This document shows, piece after piece, positions 35,055 to 45,215 of a stretch of 64,000 bases of DNA (its first letter is position 1; the number at the start of each line of letters is the position of its first letter). The DNA comes from Bosea sp. 685 (GTDB taxonomy: Bacteria; Pseudomonadota; Alphaproteobacteria; Rhizobiales; Beijerinckiaceae). The position numbers were made by a program, and so were the translations under genes. The stretch spans positions 5,954,501 to 6,018,500 of the forward strand of contig NZ_CP134779.1 of NCBI RefSeq assembly GCF_031884435.1, read 5' to 3'. The notes beneath the pieces are model-generated. The model did not search any database, was not told the DNA's origin, and saw nothing but the letters and a program-made list of their open reading frames with translations.

Positions 35055-36628
35055 AACTCTCACGTCTCGCCGCCCTGGCCATCTCGGCCGCCTGTCTCGC
35101 CCTCCCCGCTCAGGCGCAGCCGGCGCCCGGAAAAATCCTGCGCGTCGTACCGCATTCCGACCTCAAGAACCTCGACCCGGTCGCGTCCTCGATCGTGATC
35201 ACGCGCATGCATGGGCTGATGATCTACGAGACGCTGTTTGCCTGGGACGCCGACCTCAATCCCAAGCCGCAGATGGTCGAGAGCTTTTCGACCTCCGACG
35301 ATAAACTGACCTGGACCTTTACGCTGCGTCCGGGCCTGAAATTCCATGATGGCCAGCCGGTGACGACACGCGATGTCATTCCTTCACTGAAGCGCTGGAT
35401 GGCGCGCGACACGATCGGCGGCAAGCTCGGCGAATACACCGAGGGCATGCAGGCCATCGACGACAGGAGCTTCACGCTCAAGCTGAAGCGTCCGATGGCG
35501 CTGGTGCCGTTCGCGCTCGGCTCCGCTGTCGGCCAGATCCCGGCGATCATGCGCGAGAGCGACGCCACCAGCGACCCGATGAAGCCGATCTCGGAGACCA
35601 TCGGCAGCGGGCCGTTCCGCTTCAACAAGGCGGAATGGCGCAGCGGCGCCAAGGTCGTCTATGACCGCAACCCCGATTACGTGCCCCGCACCGAACCCGC
35701 GGACGGGCTTTCGGGCGGACGCATCGTCAAGGTCGACAGGGTCGAGTGGATGATCATGCCCGACCCGGCAACTGCGGCCGCCGCGCTGCAGACTGGCGAG
35801 ATCGACATCTGGGAGCAGCCCAGTCAGGACCTCGTCCCGGTCATTTCGCGCGACAAGAATGTCAGGATCGAGCGCTACAACAACCTGGCGACCCAGGCGC
35901 TGCTGCGACCCAACCAGTTGCATCCACCCTTCGACAATCCCAAGGCCCGCCTCGCGCTCGCCTATGCCACCGACCAGGCCGAGTTCATGGCTGGCGGCTA
36001 TGGCGACGAGGCGTGGTGGAAACGCTGCAACTCCTATTTCATCTGCGGCAGTCCCGACGGCACCGAGGCCGGTGCTGAAATCTTCGGCAAGCCCGACCTC
36101 GCCAAGGCCAGGCAGCTTCTGGCGGAAAGCGGCTACAAGGGCGAGAAGCTTGTGCTCACGTCGAGCATGGATATTCCAGCGATCGGCCGCATGGCCGAAG
36201 TCGCCGCCGACAGCTTGAAGAAGGCAGGCTTCAATATCGACCTGCAATTCTCCGATTGGGGTACGGTCACGACGCGCCAGCAGAATCGCGGCACCACCGA
36301 TCAGGGCGGCTGGAACCTGTTCGTGACCACGGCCTCGGGCGCGACCATGCAATCGCCGCTGACCAATATCGGCACCAACATGGCCTGCGCGAAGGCCTGG
36401 GCCGGCTGGCCTTGCGATGCGGAAGCCGAGCGATTGCGCGGCGCCGTCGTCGATGCGCCCGACGACGCCAGCCGCAAGCTCGCGATCGAAATCCTGCATC
36501 GCCGGCTGGCCGAGGTGCAGCCCTATCGAGTGCTCGGCCAATTCGACCAGCCCTATGCCCGGCGCAGCAATGTCGTGGGCGTGCTGAGCGCTCCCGTGAT
36601 GCTGTTCTGGAACATCGAGAAGAACTGA
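35051..36628 (+). CDS. ABC transporter substrate-binding protein, family 5, orphan
   Basis: A 525-residue periplasmic binding protein of solute-binding family 5 with a Sec signal peptide (MKLSRLAALAISAACLALPA, cleavage after AQA). Typical features are VVPHSDLKNLDPV, WTFTLRPGLKFHDGQPVTTRDV and a C-terminal FDQPYARRSNVVGV. ATG at 35051 overlaps the D-aminopeptidase stop. No permease or ATPase follows, so the rest of the transporter must be elsewhere. A long perfect hairpin follows 9 nt after the stop. A peptide or amino-acid amide ligand is inferred from the coupled peptidase. Confidence 0.9.
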   Translation: MKLSRLAALAISAACLALPAQAQPAPGKILRVVPHSDLKNLDPVASSIVITRMHGLMIYETLFAWDADLNPKPQMVESFSTSDDKLTWTFTLRPGLKFHDGQPVTTRDVIPSLKRWMARDTIGGKLGEYTEGMQAIDDRSFTLKLKRPMALVPFALGSAVGQIPAIMRESDATSDPMKPISETIGSGPFRFNKAEWRSGAKVVYDRNPDYVPRTEPADGLSGGRIVKVDRVEWMIMPDPATAAAALQTGEIDIWEQPSQDLVPVISRDKNVRIERYNNLATQALLRPNQLHPPFDNPKARLALAYATDQAEFMAGGYGDEAWWKRCNSYFICGSPDGTEAGAEIFGKPDLAKARQLLAESGYKGEKLVLTSSMDIPAIGRMAEVAADSLKKAGFNIDLQFSDWGTVTTRQQNRGTTDQGGWNLFVTTASGATMQSPLTNIGTNMACAKAWAGWPCDAEAERLRGAVVDAPDDASRKLAIEILHRRLAEVQPYRVLGQFDQPYARRSNVVGVLSAPVMLFWNIEKN

Positions 36629-36637
36629 GACGGCTCG

Positions 36638-36693
36638 CGAGACGCGCCCTGCAAGAGCCGGAAGACGCTTCGGCTCTTGCAGGGCGCGTCTCG
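36638..36693 (+). terminator. Strong hairpin, probable transcription terminator
   Basis: A perfect 23-bp inverted repeat (36638-36660 and 36671-36693) with a 10-nt loop, starting 9 nt after the binding-protein stop and followed by GAGCTTTATAT. Position and stability fit a rho-independent terminator insulating the downstream MarR operon, although the T tract is short. Confidence 0.75.
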
Positions 36694-36704
36694 GAGCTTT
36701 ATAT

Positions 36705-36725
36705 GCATGCAAGTAATTAGCATGC
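36705..36725. promoter_or_regulatory. Candidate MarR operator with two GCATGC palindromes
   Basis: GCATGC occurs at 36705-36710 and 36720-36725, separated by AAGTAATTA, directly upstream of the MarR start at 36738. Paired palindromes in the leader of a MarR-efflux operon suggest an autoregulatory site. Confidence 0.5.
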
Positions 36726-36737
36726 TATGTGATTTCC

Positions 36738-37199
36738 ATGACAACGAGCCGCCCTGCCGCCGAACTCGCCTTCGTGACCGGCCTCTCGACCACCAGCCGC
36801 AAGGCGCAGACCACGTTCGACAGTCTGCTCCGGCAAAAGGGGCTGACGCTGGCGCGGGCGCGGGCGCTGCTTCATATTGCCCGCAACCCCGGCGTGAACC
36901 AGAGCGAGCTGGCGAAGTTCCTCGCGATCGAAAGTCCAACCCTGGTCCGGCTGCTGGACGCCATGGAAAATCAGGGCTTCATTCAGCGCAGCGCCGTCGA
37001 AGGGGACCGGCGGGCCAAGCAATTGTCGTTGACCGAGTCTGCGCAAGGCGAACTCCGGCAGGTCGAGGAACTCTCGCAGATCATCGGCGCCTTCATGCTG
37101 CGCGGCGTCGATGAGGAGGATCTGGCGGTAGCCACTCGCGTGCTCCGCCGCGTCTTCGAGAACATCGAGGCGGCGATGGACGGGCATGTCGCATCATGA
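36738..37199 (+). CDS. MarR-family transcriptional regulator of efflux operon
   Basis: A 153-residue MarR protein with winged helix-turn-helix segments LTLARARALLHIARNPG, VNQSELAKFLAIESPTLVRLLDAME and the wing GFIQRSAVEGDRRAKQLSLT. It is the first gene of an operon with an EmrB-type pump and an EmrA-type adaptor; its stop overlaps the pump start (ATGA). It probably represses the operon until a toxic small molecule binds. ATG at 36738 is used rather than the upstream GTG at 36729. Confidence 0.93.
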   Translation: MTTSRPAAELAFVTGLSTTSRKAQTTFDSLLRQKGLTLARARALLHIARNPGVNQSELAKFLAIESPTLVRLLDAMENQGFIQRSAVEGDRRAKQLSLTESAQGELRQVEELSQIIGAFMLRGVDEEDLAVATRVLRRVFENIEAAMDGHVAS

Positions 37200-38839
37200 C
37201 GAACCTAGCCGAAGGCACATCGCCCAAGCCCGCGCCCGCCGTCGCGACCCCGCCGGCCGACCCGACCCTGCAACGGACCATCGCCTGCATCGGCGCCTCC
37301 GTCCTGCTCTGGACGACGCAGGGGCTGGGGATGAATTTCGTCGCCGGCAACACCGCCCAGATTCAGGGCTCGCTCGGCGCGACGCTGACCGAGACGAATT
37401 GGCTCATTGCCGCCTATATGGCGCCCAATGTCAGCCTGACCCTGATCCTGACCAAGATCCGCATCCAGTTCGGCTTGCGCCGCTTCGCGCTGCTGAGCCT
37501 GGGTGTCTTCGTCTTCGCCTCGATCCTGCACCTGTTCGTGCATGACCTGCGGGCGGCCGTGGCCATTCGGTTCCTGGCCGGCATCGCGAGCTCGCCGGTA
37601 TCGACGCTGGGCTTCCTCTACATGCTCGAGGCCTTTCCGCCGGCGAAGAAGATGAGCTGGGGCCTGAGCCTGGCGCTCACCTGCACGGCGGCGACGCCGA
37701 CGCTGGCGCGGCTGATCTCGCCGGCGCTGCTCGATCTCGGCCAATGGCACGAACTTTATATGATGGAGATGGGGCTGGCGCTGCTCGCGGCGGCGGTGGT
37801 CTATCTCCTGCCATTGACGCCAATCGTACACACCAAGGTGCTGCGCAAGCTCGATTTCGTCAGCTACCCACTGATCGCACTGAGCTTCGGCCTGCTCGCC
37901 GTCGTGCTCGCGCTCGGGCGCTATTATTGGTGGCTCGAAGCACCATGGCTCGGCTGGTGCCTGGCGGTCTCGCTCCTGTCGCTGGGCCTCGCAGTCGCGA
38001 TCGAGGCGCAGCGCGAGGCTCCGCTCTTGAACGTTCGCTGGCTGATGAGCCGCGAGATCCTGCATCTGGCCGCGATCATGCTGATCTTCCGCCTTGTCCT
38101 ATCCGAGCAGACCGCGGGCGCGATCGGCTTGTTCCAGACGGTCGGCCTGCTCAATGAGCAGAGTGCCGGGCTTTACGGCGCGATCCTGCTCGCCTCCGTG
38201 GCGGGCGGGCTCACTTGCGGCGCCTTGCTCAAGCCGGAACGCATTCCGGCGCTGCACGGCCTTGCGCTGATCTGCGTCTGCGTCGGCGCCTATCTCGACA
38301 GCCAGGCCACCAACCTGACGCGCCCGGCGAACATGTATTTCAGCCAGGCGCTGATCGCCTTCGGCGGGGCGTTGTTCCTGCCGCCTTCCTTGTCCACGGG
38401 GCTGTCGGTGGCGATGAAACGCGGGCCGGAATACATCACCAGCTTCATCGTCACCTTCCTGTTTACGCAAAGCATCGGCGGGTTGATGGGCTCGGCCTTC
38501 TTCACCAGCTTCGTCGTGCTGCGCGAGCAGTTCCACTTCAGCTATCTGGTCGAGCGATTGACGCTGAGCGACCCGCTGGTCGTCGAGCGCGTCCGCCAGC
38601 TCGCAAGCTCCTATGGCAAGGTGCTGACCGACAGCCAGTTGCTGAACGCGGAGGGGCTCGCTCTGCTCGCGCAACAGGCGACGCGAGAGGCCAATATCCT
38701 TGCCTATAACGACATCTTCCTGCTGATCTGCTGGATTTCCGGCTTCGCGCTCTGCGCCCTGACCGCGCACCTGCTTTATCTGAACCTCCGGCAGGCGATC
38801 GCCAACCGACGCTCCCTTACTGTCCTTACTGTCGCCTAG
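37196..38839 (+). CDS. MFS drug efflux permease (EmrB/DHA2-type)
   Basis: A 547-residue inner-membrane pump of the major facilitator superfamily, with the length and helix number (12-14) of DHA2/EmrB proteins. Recognisable parts are the N-terminal GNTAQIQGSLGATLTETNW region, the second-helix segment ending YMAPNVSLTLI, and the RFLAGIASSPVSTLGFLYMLEAF stretch. With the HlyD-type adaptor encoded 14 nt downstream it would form a tripartite pump reaching an outer-membrane channel. Substrates are not predictable. Confidence 0.9.
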   Translation: MTNLAEGTSPKPAPAVATPPADPTLQRTIACIGASVLLWTTQGLGMNFVAGNTAQIQGSLGATLTETNWLIAAYMAPNVSLTLILTKIRIQFGLRRFALLSLGVFVFASILHLFVHDLRAAVAIRFLAGIASSPVSTLGFLYMLEAFPPAKKMSWGLSLALTCTAATPTLARLISPALLDLGQWHELYMMEMGLALLAAAVVYLLPLTPIVHTKVLRKLDFVSYPLIALSFGLLAVVLALGRYYWWLEAPWLGWCLAVSLLSLGLAVAIEAQREAPLLNVRWLMSREILHLAAIMLIFRLVLSEQTAGAIGLFQTVGLLNEQSAGLYGAILLASVAGGLTCGALLKPERIPALHGLALICVCVGAYLDSQATNLTRPANMYFSQALIAFGGALFLPPSLSTGLSVAMKRGPEYITSFIVTFLFTQSIGGLMGSAFFTSFVVLREQFHFSYLVERLTLSDPLVVERVRQLASSYGKVLTDSQLLNAEGLALLAQQATREANILAYNDIFLLICWISGFALCALTAHLLYLNLRQAIANRRSLTVLTVA

Positions 38840-38853
38840 AACCGAACCTTGCC

Positions 38854-39918
38854 ATGTTGAAATCACTCCGCTCGCCTGCGACCCTGCTCGCCCTCCTCGT
38901 CGCCCTCTGCGGGGCGCTGCTCGTGCTCTATGCCTGGAAGCTGCCACCCTTCCACAACGCGGTGGAAACCACCGAGAACGCCTATGTGAAGGGCCAGGTC
39001 ACGATCATCAGCCCGCAGCTCGCCGGCTATGTGAAGACGGTGGCCGTGCAGGACTACCAACTCGTCAAGGCCGGCGACCTGCTCGTCCAGATCGACGACC
39101 GGATCTACGACCAGAAGGTCAAGCAGGCGCAAGCGCTACTCGCGGGCCAGAAGGCCAATCTGGCCAATGCCGACCAGAGCGTCCGCTCGGCCCAGGCCAA
39201 GATCGGCTCGAGCCAGGCGCAGATCGCCAGCGCGCAGGCGGCACTGCGGACGGCAGAGGCCACGAGCGAGCGCATCAACCCGCTACTGGAGAAAGGCATC
39301 GCGACCCAGGCCACCGGCGACCAGGCGACCCAGGCGCTCGACCAGGCACGCGCCGGCCTGCGGCAGGCAGAGGCCGCGCTCGAAGTCTCGCGGCAGGATC
39401 TGCAATCGATCGTCGTCAACCGGCAGTCTTTGGAAGCGGGCGTGCAGAACGCCGAGGCCACGGTCCAGCTCGCCGAGATCGACCTGCAGAACACCCGCAT
39501 CCTGGCGCCTCAGGATGGCCGGCTCGGTGAGATCGGCGTGCGTCTCGGGCAATATGTCTCGGCCGGGACACAGCTCACCTCGCTCGTGCCGGCGCGTAAA
39601 TGGGTGATCGCAAACTTCAAGGAGACCCAGCTCTACGGCATGAAGCTCGGCCAGCCGGTGAGCTTCACCGTCGACGCCCTGCGCCACCAGACGCTGACAG
39701 GGCATATCCAGGAATTCTCGCCCGCGACCGGTTCCGAGTTCAGTGTGCTGAAGGCCGACAACGCGACCGGCAACTTCACCAAGATCGCCCAGCGCCTGCC
39801 GGTCCGCATCGCGATCGACGACAATCAGCCCCTGGCCGCGCAGCTCGCGCCAGGCATGTCCGTCGTCGTCAGGATCGATACGGCGGCAGCCGCGGAGAAC
39901 GTGCCGGCCCTACGCTGA
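38854..39918 (+). CDS. HlyD/EmrA-family efflux membrane fusion protein
   Basis: A 354-residue periplasmic adaptor anchored by an N-terminal helix (residues about 9-28). The biotinyl-lipoyl-like halves (ENAYVKGQVTIISPQLAGYV and RILAPQDGRLGEIGVRLGQYV) flank a long alanine/glutamine-rich coiled-coil hairpin (about 90-205), and the beta-barrel domain follows (KWVIANFKETQL). It connects the MFS pump to an outer-membrane channel that is not encoded in the window. Confidence 0.93.
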   Translation: MLKSLRSPATLLALLVALCGALLVLYAWKLPPFHNAVETTENAYVKGQVTIISPQLAGYVKTVAVQDYQLVKAGDLLVQIDDRIYDQKVKQAQALLAGQKANLANADQSVRSAQAKIGSSQAQIASAQAALRTAEATSERINPLLEKGIATQATGDQATQALDQARAGLRQAEAALEVSRQDLQSIVVNRQSLEAGVQNAEATVQLAEIDLQNTRILAPQDGRLGEIGVRLGQYVSAGTQLTSLVPARKWVIANFKETQLYGMKLGQPVSFTVDALRHQTLTGHIQEFSPATGSEFSVLKADNATGNFTKIAQRLPVRIAIDDNQPLAAQLAPGMSVVVRIDTAAAAENVPALR

Positions 39919-40057
39919 CGAGCGTTCCGTCCGGCCGGTTCAAGCCCTTTTGCCGCGCTGGCGACTGGGGCCAGCATAATTGCGATTATCGTTAACGGGT
40001 TTTTTGACGTTCCGGGGCGATTCTAATGACCCGATTCGCTCCAGCCGTCAGTTGCTC

Positions 40058-40264
40058 ATGGGTCAAGTCCTGCAGTTCCGCCTCCCGCTTGCCGATGCCA
40101 GCGAGGCCCTTCCCGACATCGATCTGATCACGGCGGTCGATGTCGCCTTGCGCGATCTCGCCGACATCGCGCCCCATGTCGCGCTCGCTTCGGCGCGCGC
40201 CCAGCTCGCGGCCTGCCGCGAGATGCTCCAGGCCTGCTTCGACGCGGCCGTCGAGGTCCGCTGA
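40058..40264 (+). CDS. Small hypothetical protein
   Basis: A possible 68-residue protein starting MGQVLQFRLPLADASEALPD, acidic and helical, with one region rich in Ala/Leu (LASARAQLAACREML). The frame extends upstream to 39980, but ATG at 40058 is more plausible. Not recognised; coding potential is suggested only by composition and the short gap to the next small gene. Confidence 0.45.
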   Translation: MGQVLQFRLPLADASEALPDIDLITAVDVALRDLADIAPHVALASARAQLAACREMLQACFDAAVEVR

Positions 40265-40345
40265 GAGCATCACACTCGGCCCCGCGGGAACCGCATCGCC
40301 AGCCCGACGTTCCCTTGCGGAGATTTTCCAGCGAGGAGGCAGGCC

Positions 40346-40648
40346 ATGCCACGCGGCGACAAATCCGCCTATACGGACAAGCAGAAGCGCAAAGCCGAGC
40401 ATATCGAGGAGAGCTACGAGGAGCGCGGCGTCCCGCATGACGAGGCCGAGGCGCGCGCCTGGGCGACCGTCAACAAGGAGAGCGGCGGCGGCAACAAATC
40501 CGGCTCCGGCCGGGGCGTGCCCGACAGCGAGATCTCGGCAAAACGCGGCGGGAAGATCGGCGGAAAAGCCTCCGCTTCCCGGCCTGCAGCGGAGCGCTCC
40601 GCCGCCGCGAAGAAGGCCGCCGAAACGCGCCGGAAGAAGGCATCCTGA
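40346..40648 (+). CDS. Small basic KGG-type protein, often annotated plasmid stabilisation protein
   Basis: A 100-residue highly charged protein beginning MPRGDKSAYTDKQKRKAEHI, followed by AWATVNKESGGGNKSGSGR and a Lys/Ala/Arg-rich tail with KRGGKIGGKAS. This family is common on alphaproteobacterial chromosomes and is usually labelled plasmid stabilisation protein without evidence; the Gly-Lys pattern resembles stress-related KGG proteins. It is probably a small nucleic-acid-binding or stress protein. AGCGAGGAGG lies upstream of the ATG. Confidence 0.8.
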   Translation: MPRGDKSAYTDKQKRKAEHIEESYEERGVPHDEAEARAWATVNKESGGGNKSGSGRGVPDSEISAKRGGKIGGKASASRPAAERSAAAKKAAETRRKKAS

Positions 40649-40661
40649 GGCTTAAAGGCTG

Positions 40662-40744
40662 TCATTGCGAGAAGCGCTAGCGACGAAGCAATCCAGGGGG
40701 CGTAGTGCGCTACGACGCTGGATTGCTTCGCTCCGCTCGCAATA
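40662..40744. repeat. Intergenic palindromic repeat (REP-like hairpin)
   Basis: Two arms ending in GAAGCAATCCAG (40684-40695) and CTGGATTGCTTC (40718-40729), extended outward by ATTGCGAG (40664-40671) and CTCGCAAT (40736-40743), around a small inner hairpin CGTAG-TGCG-CTACG. It lies between two converging genes and could terminate transcription from both sides. It resembles widespread ATTGCGAG...GCAATCC repeats of proteobacteria. Confidence 0.75.
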
Positions 40745-40761
40745 ACGGAAGCGCTGCTGGC

Positions 40762-43047
<2,286 letters not shown>

Positions 43048-43182
43048 GAACGTGTTCTTTTTTGTGAGCGTTTCCTGAAGGAGGCGGACCATAGGCAAGC
43101 CCCCGCTTGCCCACAAGATACGCGCAACGATCAACGCTCATGCCTGCAAGGCGAAAATCGCGCGGCGGGGCGCTCAGTGCCG

Positions 43183-45018
43183 TCAGAGCCGGCCGCGCAC
43201 GCCCTGCACGAAATCGCCGACATAGCGATCGAGCGCCACGGTCTGCTCATCGACCTTGCGGGCCGCCGCGACCACACGCACCGCAGCGTCACCGGTGATG
43301 CGCGCCTCGTCGCCGACCGTGCCGACGCTGGCGGTGACGACGCTGGTGCTGCCGGCGACGGCCTGCGCATCGGCGGCGATGTTCGAGGCGATGTCGGCCT
43401 GCCGGCTGACGACATCCGCGAGGATGCTGGAGGTCTGCTCGATCGAGGTCATCGTGCCCTCGATATGCGCGACGGCATCGGACGCCGTGGCGGCCGCGCC
43501 GCGAATCTCCTGCAGCGTCTCGGCGATGTCGCGCGTCGCCTTCTGCGTCTGCTCGGCCAGGTTCTTGACCTCGCCGGCAACGACCGCAAAGCCGCGCCCG
43601 GCCGCGCCTGCGCGTGCCGCCTCGATGGTCGCGTTCAGAGCGAGCAGATTGGTGCGGGCGGCGATGTCCTCGATGAAATCGAGCACCGCGCTGACCTTGT
43701 CGGCCGCCTCGGCGAGGCCGGCGACGTCGCGGCGCGTCGAGCGCACATAGCTCGCCGCATCGCGCGCGGTCTGGTCGGCATGGGCGGTCTGGCGCGTCAG
43801 CTCGCGGATCGAGGCCTCGATCTCCTCGGCAGCGACGGCAACGCTGCCGACGCGCTGCGAGGCGCCCTCGGCCTGCTGCGTGACGTCGGCTGCGCGCTGC
43901 GCCGTCTTGTTGGCGCTGCTCGCCATTTCGCTGGCGGCTTCATGCATGCTGCGCACCGACTGCCCCATGCCCTGCAGGGCCTTGCCAACGGTGACCTCCA
44001 GCTGGACGGCGAGATCCTCGAGCGCCGCCTTGCGGCTGTTTTCGATGTCCTGACGGCGGCGCTCCAGCGTGCGCTCTGCGGTGACGTCGGTCAGGATTCC
44101 GTCCCAGCAGATCGAACCATCCGCCAGACGGCGCGCAGCCGCATCGGTACGCAGCCAGACGATCGAGCCGTCATCCTTCAGGTGGCGAGCCTCGAAGCGC
44201 CAAGGTGCGAGAGCGTGTTCAGCGACGCTCCTGGCATTCTCCCTGGCCAGCACCTCGCGGTCCTCGGGCGCCATCCAGCGCAGCCAGCTCGTCGGCTCAC
44301 GCTCGACCTGCTCGCGCGTGACGTCGAGCAGCTTCTCGATGCCGGTGCTGGCGAATTTGTAGCTGACCACGCCGTCGGGCTTGATGACCTTCTGGTAGAG
44401 CACGCCCGGCGTGTTCGCGGTGAAGGCCTCGAGCTGGCGCAGGGTCTCGACGCGCTGCTGGTCACTGGTCATGACATAGCCGATGAGGCAGGCGGCGAGC
44501 ATGTTGATCGCCGTCGGACCCAGGCCGGAGAAGACTGGGATCAGTTCCCAGGCTTCCGGAAATGGCACGAAGAGCGAGATAATCAGCACCGGCATCCAGG
44601 CTGCGACGAGGCCGATGAAGATCAGTTCCCGCATCGCCGCAACCCGGCCCGTACGCCGCAGTCGCCATGCCAAAAAACCGCCGATGGCGCCGCAGAGCAG
44701 GATGCCGACAACGCCCGGCACCGCGCCCTCGCCCCCCAGATAGAGGCGCACGGCGCCGATCACGACAGTCGAGATCAAAGCCGAGACCGGTCCGCCCAGC
44801 GGGCCGGACAGGCCGGCTACGACATTTCGGAAGTCGAGTAGAACGCCGGGCTTGATCACGACCGGGTCGAGCATGCTGGCGCAGCCGGCGGCGGCGAAGA
44901 CGATCCCGACGATGATTTGGCGAAGCAGATGACGTTCGCCGAGCCGCTGCGTCGCCAGCGGCACGAAGACCGCCGCGATCAGGAGGTAGCTGAGGCCTCT
45001 GAACAGTTCGAACAGCAT
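43183..45018 (-). CDS. Chemoreceptor with 5TM LytS-type sensor, PAS and MCP signalling domains
   Basis: A receptor of about 611 residues. The N-terminal 200 residues form a LytS/YhcK-type five-to-six-helix membrane sensor ([41 protein letters not shown], [18 protein letters not shown]). A PAS domain follows (about 210-320; [15 protein letters not shown] and [18 protein letters not shown]), then a signalling domain with [23 protein letters not shown]. No HAMP is obvious. A GTG 12 nt further upstream (45030) is an alternative start. 5TM-LYT sensors are more usual on kinases and cyclases, so the combination is less common. Confidence 0.88.
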   Translation of the reverse strand: MLFELFRGLSYLLIAAVFVPLATQRLGERHLLRQIIVGIVFAAAGCASMLDPVVIKPGVLLDFRNVVAGLSGPLGGPVSALISTVVIGAVRLYLGGEGAVPGVVGILLCGAIGGFLAWRLRRTGRVAAMRELIFIGLVAAWMPVLIISLFVPFPEAWELIPVFSGLGPTAINMLAACLIGYVMTSDQQRVETLRQLEAFTANTPGVLYQKVIKPDGVVSYKFASTGIEKLLDVTREQVEREPTSWLRWMAPEDREVLARENARSVAEHALAPWRFEARHLKDDGSIVWLRTDAAARRLADGSICWDGILTDVTAERTLERRRQDIENSRKAALEDLAVQLEVTVGKALQGMGQSVRSMHEAASEMASSANKTAQRAADVTQQAEGASQRVGSVAVAAEEIEASIRELTRQTAHADQTARDAASYVRSTRRDVAGLAEAADKVSAVLDFIEDIAARTNLLALNATIEAARAGAAGRGFAVVAGEVKNLAEQTQKATRDIAETLQEIRGAAATASDAVAHIEGTMTSIEQTSSILADVVSRQADIASNIAADAQAVAGSTSVVTASVGTVGDEARITGDAAVRVVAAARKVDEQTVALDRYVGDFVQGVRGRL

Positions 45019-45215
45019 GGCGGTACGCACAACCAGAACGGGCGGAGGGAAGCTTCCGTCTCGTTACTTACGCCGGGCGCCATTGATAAATTATAAACCC
45101 TAGAGCGCCCCGGTCGTGATCGCCGAAAGCTCCACATCAAAATCCCCTTTGCCGGGGATGGCGCGCATCCGTGAGGTTCCCAAGCCGGGGCCGAATCGCT
45201 AGCGTTCGCCGCGTC

